From an uncultured Oscillospiraceae bacterium (lineage in GTDB: Bacteria > Bacillota > Clostridia > Oscillospirales > Oscillospiraceae): a DNA stretch of 64,000 bases. This document shows, piece by piece, positions 59,163 through 64,000 of the stretch; position 1 is the stretch's first letter; each line of letters opens with the position of its first letter. The position numbers and the translations under genes were made by a program. Under the pieces are notes generated by a model that made no database searches, was not told where the DNA came from, and saw only the letters and a list, made by a program, of their open reading frames with translations. The stretch covers positions 1 through 64,000 of the forward strand of contig CANROC010000007.1 of NCBI GenBank assembly GCA_947632175.1. Reading direction: 5' to 3'.

Positions 59163-59275
59163 TGTCTCTGTCCCGCTTTCCGGCGGCAACTGCAATAACG
59201 GTCTCAGGTGCGGGGCGGCTTACCGGAATGTCAACAACGTTGTCGGCAACGCGAACTGGAACATCGGGGCCTCGC
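59163..59275 (+). repeat. DGR template repeat (TR)
   Basis: The unchanged master copy for adenine mutagenesis. In the frame of the target it would read SGGNCNNGLRCGAAYRNVNN and on to WNIGAS, with adenine-rich Asn codons at the sites that vary. It lies in the 528-base gap between target and reverse transcriptase, in which I see no gene, and is expected to be transcribed as part of the spacer RNA that primes cDNA synthesis. Confidence 0.95.
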
Positions 59276-59413
59276 AGACTTTTCAATTATTCAAGTAGTA
59301 TCGCCCGTCTACTTCAATGTGGCTATAAATCCGTAGCACTTGCTAAAAATTAAGCCGATATTGGAACATGGTTAGTAGGCAGTATGCCAAATATCATGGA
59401 GGTGAAAAGTGGC

Positions 59414-60685
59414 ATGCACTCCGTAAATGGTTTATATAAAGCAATGCTGCAACACGATGAGGTTGTCAAATCAATTGAGGAAGCAGCAAAGAGAAAGAAG
59501 GGACGCCGGCTTGTGCGTAAAGTGCTGGCCGACGTCGACAAGTACGCGGATGCTATAATCGAGACGGTGTTGTCTGGGAAATGGCATCCGCGCAAACATA
59601 AAGAGATGATATTGTTTGAGGGTATGCATAAGAAGAAACGTAACATCTACAAGCCGGACTGGTATGACGAACAGATTCTACATCACATGCTAATCAGGCA
59701 ACTTCGCCCACTGATAATCGCAAGATCTTACAGATACGCCTGTGGCGTTATAAGCAAGAAGGACGAGAAATTGATGAAAGTTGGTTTCGACGAGTCAAAG
59801 CTTACGCCAGAAATCAGAGCTAGCGGACGAGGATCCGTATTTGCCGTGCAGGTTATGAATCGGTGGGTGAGAAAGTACGCTGGTAAGAAGTTCTATGTGC
59901 TGGAGGCGGACGTGCATAAGTTCTATGACAAGATCGATATTGAAGTTCTCTTTAAAAAGCTTAGTCGCCTTGTGAGAGATAAGAAGTATGTTGAGCTTAT
60001 GCGAAGGGCTGTAGGAGACGGATTGCCTGGCACGCCGGGGATTGGTGTCCACAAAGGCTTCTACACATCTCCTTGGCTATCGTCTCTTTATATGTTGGAT
60101 TTGGACAATTATATCATGCAGCAACTCAAGCCGGATCACTATTTGCGCTATGTAGATAACATGTTCATGTTCTCTAAGAACAAGAAAGAGCTACATAAGA
60201 TGGCTAGGAAATTACAGAACTATCTTAAGAAAGAGCTTCATCTTGAGCTTAATACGAACTGGCAAATCTACAGATTTTCATATGATAAGAAATTCTGGAC
60301 GAAGAAGGACACGGAAAAATCGCGCAGATTCCATGGCAGTAAGAATAACCCTGCCAGATATGGAAGAAGTATCGACTGTCTTGGATTTAGGATTTATCAC
60401 AACCGTATTACTCTGCGTAAGAACATCCTGAAGAGATCGCGAGGAAAAGCGAATCGTATGCGCAAGAAAAATATTTGCCGTATCGTAGACGCGCGCACTA
60501 TGTTGTCTTACAAAGGATACTTTGAGCATGCAGACGTGTACAACTATATTAAAAAGTGGATCCTTAATAAGGTGTCATTGAGATATTGCAGAAAGATTGT
60601 GAGCAATCACGACAAACGTAAGAATCTGGTTGAGGAGCAGAAGTGTAATAAGAAGCAAAGAAAGAACGAGGAGGGACGAACATGA
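59414..60685 (+). CDS. DGR reverse transcriptase
   Basis: A 423-residue reverse transcriptase. Motif A is YVLEADVHKFYDKID with the metal-binding Asp near 166. The region before the active site reads GIGVHKGFYTSPWLSSLY, where most DGR enzymes have a SQ pair. The active site is YLRYVDNMFMF, so YVDN with Asn 249 replaces the usual second Asp of YxDD. A basic C-terminal thumb follows. The ATG at 59414 is preferred to 59384 because GGAGGTGA lies eight bases upstream. It copies the template RNA with errors at adenines and transfers the cDNA to the VR. No Avd-type accessory gene is recognisable nearby. Confidence 0.93.
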   Translation: MHSVNGLYKAMLQHDEVVKSIEEAAKRKKGRRLVRKVLADVDKYADAIIETVLSGKWHPRKHKEMILFEGMHKKKRNIYKPDWYDEQILHHMLIRQLRPLIIARSYRYACGVISKKDEKLMKVGFDESKLTPEIRASGRGSVFAVQVMNRWVRKYAGKKFYVLEADVHKFYDKIDIEVLFKKLSRLVRDKKYVELMRRAVGDGLPGTPGIGVHKGFYTSPWLSSLYMLDLDNYIMQQLKPDHYLRYVDNMFMFSKNKKELHKMARKLQNYLKKELHLELNTNWQIYRFSYDKKFWTKKDTEKSRRFHGSKNNPARYGRSIDCLGFRIYHNRITLRKNILKRSRGKANRMRKKNICRIVDARTMLSYKGYFEHADVYNYIKKWILNKVSLRYCRKIVSNHDKRKNLVEEQKCNKKQRKNEEGRT

Positions 60686-61044
60686 CCGAATGGAAATTAT
60701 GCCAGGGTAGTGGACCGAAACCGAAAGAACTGGACGCTACATCATCTCGATATGTTGTATACGAACGCCGCAACATCCACGAGGAAACATCTGGAGACGG
60801 CGACATGCAGGCGACGTATTGGGAGTACGAGGAGCGTACTATGACTCAAGAGGAGTACGCGCAGTATAAATCTATCACTACATCTGCAATTATGCAGAGC
60901 ATTAGTTCACAGGCAGCTGATATCCTGATGGGCATTATCTCCGATCAGCGCACAACGCAGGTTGAAGCAACCATCATGCAGGCCATCAATCAGCAGACGG
61001 CAGATATTGTCACAACAATCGCAACTATGAATATGGGAGGTTGA
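60682..61044 (+). CDS. Tail-region protein downstream of the DGR
   Basis: A 120-residue protein starting in ATGA overlap with the reverse-transcriptase stop, after GAGGAGG. The first half (YVVYERRNIHEETSGDGDMQ) is beta-like, the second helical with Gln/Thr (AIMQSISSQAADILMGIISD). It resembles small phage proteins that precede XkdX in Firmicutes phages rather than the Avd helical-bundle accessory protein of DGRs. Role unknown. Confidence 0.7.
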   Translation: MTEWKLCQGSGPKPKELDATSSRYVVYERRNIHEETSGDGDMQATYWEYEERTMTQEEYAQYKSITTSAIMQSISSQAADILMGIISDQRTTQVEATIMQAINQQTADIVTTIATMNMGG

Positions 61045-61048
61045 TTAT

Positions 61049-61207
61049 ATGAGTCCGAAATTTGAGTACTACAAAGACCAGTTCGAGAAGGGCTGGATTA
61101 CCACAGCGACTCTGAAGCAGTGGGTCAAGATTCAGCCAATGATTCCGGCACTTGGTATCACTGCTGAAGAGTACAAGCAGATTGCCGGGGAGGATTATGA
61201 AGCTTGA
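61049..61207 (+). CDS. XkdX-family protein
   Basis: A 52-residue protein: MSPKFEYYKDQFEKGWITTA then LKQWVKIQPMIPALGITAEEYKQIAG, the typical XkdX pattern YxxGxxTxxxxxxWV....ITxxEYxxI. These small proteins mark the end of the tail operon in phages such as PBSX, often before holin and endolysin. A GGAGG site precedes the ATG. Its stop overlaps the next gene. Confidence 0.88.
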   Translation: MSPKFEYYKDQFEKGWITTATLKQWVKIQPMIPALGITAEEYKQIAGEDYEA

Positions 61208-61388
61208 GGAACAACAACTCATAGAGTCTCTAATGGATATTGTGGAGGAGTATGACGCTGAGATGCGTTCTCTCATTGCGGAGCTGACTATATCTGAAGC
61301 GTATGACTTAGCATCACAACACCTCAGTAAGCTTACAGCTCTCAAAAGTGAATATCTTGAGGTTATAGGGGATGTACGATTGTCGTAG
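61197..61388 (+). CDS. Small helical protein at the end of the tail operon
   Basis: A 63-residue acidic helical protein (MKLEEQQLIESLMDIVEEYD and onward), starting inside the XkdX gene behind GGGGAGG. It is the last plus-strand gene in the window; a convergent terminator follows. No family recognised. Confidence 0.7.
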   Translation: MKLEEQQLIESLMDIVEEYDAEMRSLIAELTISEAYDLASQHLSKLTALKSEYLEVIGDVRLS

Positions 61389-61412
61389 ATTCTCTATGCA
61401 AAATTTCGCACA

Positions 61413-61448
61413 ATAAAAATGGCGGACTGCCGTTATGACAGTCCGCCT
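61413..61448 (-). terminator. Terminator of the convergent restriction-modification gene
   Basis: A perfect nine-base stem (61422-61430 with 61440-61448) around a nine-base loop. On the minus strand it is followed by ATTTTTATT, making a good terminator for the gene ending at 61456. In the plus direction no T run follows, but the stem could still slow the tail transcript. Confidence 0.85.
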
Positions 61449-61455
61449 ATAACAT

Positions 61456-64000
61456 TTACGCTTGACTCAGCTCTTGGTAACGCCTCATGAGAAAGGCGAC
61501 GCAGTCTGACTCAGTGGTGCCAGCGACAGGGAGGCCATATGCCTCCATAACGGCCTTGTCGTTGAGCTGATGCGCTTTGCGGAGGTCAGGCGGCATGGTA
61601 AGGTCATCGTACAAGTCGGCGAGGGAAGAATCCGGAAAACGCGCTCTCGCATCCAGGATTGCCTGCGCGGTTTGCTCAATCCTCGCTCTCTGCTCTGGAG
61701 TTGGCTCAGGCCATGGGAACGTGTTATAGACAACAGCTCCAGAGTAAGAGAAGTCACTTTTCAGCCTTCCTCCCACAGTGCGTGTCCAGGCCATGTGGAC
61801 ATTGGAAGTCAGGACTCCGAAGTGATATAGGGTGGCTCCCATAATGATGAGAAGCTTATTGCTTGCAATTGTGTTCTCATCCATAAAGCCGATAGGGATG
61901 TATTTTCTCCGGATAGAAGAAACCTCCGGGATGCAAAGATAGTTTCCGTCGGTCTGCGGAGAGGAAAAGAATAGATAGGGCTTTTCGGAGAGAGCACGAG
62001 TCGGAGCGGCCGAACTTGCAAGCCGCATCTGCTTAACCGCCTCCAGTCGCCGCATAATCTCTGTGTTTCTGCGATAGACTGCTGGAGAGATGTCGCGCAA
62101 CCATAGACAGTAGCGGACTGGCTTCCCGTTTATGAAGTCCATGGACCCCATGTAACGGCGAATACAGACAGAAATAGAGCTGTCTTTCTTGACAAGGGCG
62201 TTTCTTTCTTCCTCGGACAGAATTAGATTGCCTCCATCTGATGGCTGGTTCCCCTTCCGCATTTCTGGGACTGCGCAAATCGGCGAACTTCTGCTTTCGA
62301 CGCAAATGTTGTCACCGTCCAAGAGATAGCCATTTATGTTGCTCACAATCTGCATGCGGTTTTCAGAATACAAAAGCCGTGGATTATTATTCTGAGCGAC
62401 ACTGAATCCGATAATGACACAGTGAACGTGCGCTTTGAGGGCAGCCTCGCTATCCCACCGGAAGGTTCGGTGAGCGAAGTCGATATGCACTCCAAACTCT
62501 GAAAAGAGTCGGCCCCATAGCCCGGCAACCTGCTCACCTTGAGTAATGGAGTTTGTGGATACCAGAGCCGCTCTGATAGACGTACCTTGCATAAAGGATG
62601 CCGCTTTGTGATACCATGCCCCAACGTAATCAATACTATGAGATCGCTTTACTTTCCCAAATATTGCAACAGCTTCTGCCTTCTGTTCCTTCGTCATCAT
62701 AGACGCTCCGACAAACGGCGGATTACCCATAATGTACGAGAGTTTGGATTTCGGCACAACTTCCTCCCAATCAATCCTCAGTGCGTTGCCCTCAACAATG
62801 TGAGCGTACGACCTTAGAGGCAGGAAGTCCAAATCCATGTCAACGATGCCTTCTGTCTCCCTCATCATTTGAGACTCGGCAATCCAAAGAGCAGTTCTGG
62901 CTACGGACACAGCAAAGTCGTTTATCTCAATACCGTAGAATTGCCCGATGGAAACCTTGATCGGATTCATGTCTCCCATAATGATTTGGTCCTTGTTGAG
63001 AAGGGCAATGACATCGTTCTCCATCCTACGGAGACAAAGGTACGTCTCTGTCAGGAAGTTTCCGCTCCCGCACGCAGGATCCAGGAACGTCAGCGAGGCA
63101 AGCTTCTCTTGAAAAGCTTTCAGCTTAGCCTCTTGCGTACGCAAAATTCGTATCGCCTTAATCTCCTCAAATTCCTTCTCCAGGTCATCTAAGAATAAAG
63201 GATGGATTAATCTCCTTATATTGTCCACCGATGTAAAATGCATTCCGCCAGACCGACGCGTCACGGGATTCAGCGTAGACTCCATTAGCGCCCCGAATAT
63301 TGTGGGGGACAGATCTTCCCAGTCGAAGTCCATAGCTCTCGCCATGAGCAGTTTCTTTGTCTCCTCGTCGAACGGCGGAATTTCTGAGTCATCGTCTGCG
63401 AACAGCCCTCCGTTTACGTACGGAAATGCCGCGAGGATAGGATTGTCATCCTCAAGATACAGGTCTCTTTCCTCCAGCTTCTGATTAAGGACTTTGAATA
63501 AGTCTCGCAACGCCGTACGGATTTTGTTTGCAGGCACGTCCTTGAGGTAGTCATGGAAGATGGTCCTTGACCCGAAAATCCCAGCCGATTCGGCATAAAA
63601 GCAGAACACGAGCCGAGTCAAAAGAACGTTTAGGCTTTTCAGCGCTTTATCTGACTCTGGATTTTTGTACCTCTTCAGTAGGCCATCGTAGAGTTCGCCT
63701 ACAATCTCGCCGGCCTGAAGGGAGATTTCCATCTCCTTCTCGATATACGAGCTTCCCGTGTCTACCAGAAACTTCAGGCGGTAATACTCCGTAGGCAGAT
63801 CTTTCAACAGTATCTTCTCCGGTTCTCCTTGCGGATTGCGCATATTATACACCCATATCTCTGCGAAGTTACTCGTGACCACAAAGTAGGGATGCTTATC
63901 CACTGGTAGCTCAACGATGTATCTCTTCGCCTGCGTGAACGGGGTTAAAAACGTTCCGTCTGATTGTCTAATCGCCATGTTGAGATTCTTCCCCAGGCTC
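61456..64000 (-). CDS. MmeI/YeeA-like type IIG restriction-methylation protein, 5' partial
   Basis: The visible 847 residues match the single-chain MmeI-type restriction-modification proteins. The frame is open to the window edge (SLGKNLNMAIRQSDGTFL reads through the ATG at 63978), and the nuclease motif expected just upstream (E-x-K followed by SLGKNL) lies outside, so the start is missing. Counting from Met 63978: a helical linker (100-290), N6-adenine methylase motif I FLDPACGSGNF near 298-308, catalytic NPPF at 419-422, a target-recognition region (about 560-760) and a C-terminal helical tail. It methylates adenine in a specific site and probably cuts unmodified DNA. It is convergent with the tail operon, with its own terminator, as expected for cargo that protects against competing phages or other restriction. 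Confidence 0.88.
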   Translation of the reverse strand, partial: SLGKNLNMAIRQSDGTFLTPFTQAKRYIVELPVDKHPYFVVTSNFAEIWVYNMRNPQGEPEKILLKDLPTEYYRLKFLVDTGSSYIEKEMEISLQAGEIVGELYDGLLKRYKNPESDKALKSLNVLLTRLVFCFYAESAGIFGSRTIFHDYLKDVPANKIRTALRDLFKVLNQKLEERDLYLEDDNPILAAFPYVNGGLFADDDSEIPPFDEETKKLLMARAMDFDWEDLSPTIFGALMESTLNPVTRRSGGMHFTSVDNIRRLIHPLFLDDLEKEFEEIKAIRILRTQEAKLKAFQEKLASLTFLDPACGSGNFLTETYLCLRRMENDVIALLNKDQIIMGDMNPIKVSIGQFYGIEINDFAVSVARTALWIAESQMMRETEGIVDMDLDFLPLRSYAHIVEGNALRIDWEEVVPKSKLSYIMGNPPFVGASMMTKEQKAEAVAIFGKVKRSHSIDYVGAWYHKAASFMQGTSIRAALVSTNSITQGEQVAGLWGRLFSEFGVHIDFAHRTFRWDSEAALKAHVHCVIIGFSVAQNNNPRLLYSENRMQIVSNINGYLLDGDNICVESRSSPICAVPEMRKGNQPSDGGNLILSEEERNALVKKDSSISVCIRRYMGSMDFINGKPVRYCLWLRDISPAVYRRNTEIMRRLEAVKQMRLASSAAPTRALSEKPYLFFSSPQTDGNYLCIPEVSSIRRKYIPIGFMDENTIASNKLLIIMGATLYHFGVLTSNVHMAWTRTVGGRLKSDFSYSGAVVYNTFPWPEPTPEQRARIEQTAQAILDARARFPDSSLADLYDDLTMPPDLRKAHQLNDKAVMEAYGLPVAGTTESDCVAFLMRRYQELSQA

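Noticed and set aside
1..64000. CRISPR array
   Set aside because: No regularly spaced direct repeats with unique spacers were seen.

Overview
The window is a stretch of a tailed-phage (siphovirus-type) genome or prophage of a Gram-positive, probably gut Clostridia/Firmicutes host. The evidence is strong AGGAGG-type ribosome sites, the gene order of Firmicutes siphophages (terminase, portal, protease/scaffold, capsid, connectors, tail tube, tape measure, Dit, Tal, BppU-like, XkdX), and an almost unbroken run of + strand genes from 3.5 to 61.4 kb. No tRNA, CRISPR array, lysis gene or DNA polymerase is visible, so the genome continues outside the window.

Layout. 1-3.4 kb: a non-coding block full of nested inverted repeats, an unrecognised HTH-like gene on the minus strand with its own terminator, and an operator/promoter hub. 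3.5-6.8 kb: tyrosine recombinase, small unknown genes, a structured leader and an SF2 helicase-like ATPase. 6.8-12.5 kb: a YonO/QDE-1-like single-subunit RNA polymerase split by two group I introns, a zinc-ribbon partner and a metallophosphoesterase. 12.5-12.8 kb: a structured non-coding RNA region with two tandem, covarying hairpins. 12.8-27.9 kb: HU-like protein, terminase, portal, protease-scaffold, decoration protein, major capsid protein, connectors (one split by a group I intron), tail tube and tail chaperone-like genes. 27.9-45.35 kb: one tape-measure gene in four exons separated by three group I introns, the last carrying a GIY-YIG homing endonuclease; spliced, it encodes about 5,125 residues. 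45.4-57.3 kb: Dit (with no normal start codon), Tal and baseplate/fibre genes. 57.3-60.7 kb: a diversity-generating retroelement (DGR): lectin-like target gene with variable repeat, template repeat and reverse transcriptase. 60.7-61.4 kb: small tail genes including XkdX. 61.4-64 kb: an oppositely oriented MmeI-like restriction-modification protein cut by the window edge.

How the parts may work together (inference): early genes carry sigma-A-like promoters sharing a 15-base element, and the phage-encoded RNA polymerase could then transcribe the long late operon. Six group I introns are inferred. For each one, exon joining restores the reading frame and the protein motif, the 5' exon ends in T, the intron ends in G, and a P7 pair (five of them with a recognisable GATATGGTC-like S element) is visible. 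The tape measure sets tail length (a prediction of very long tails, near 0.75 micrometre), while the DGR diversifies the tip-located receptor-binding protein.
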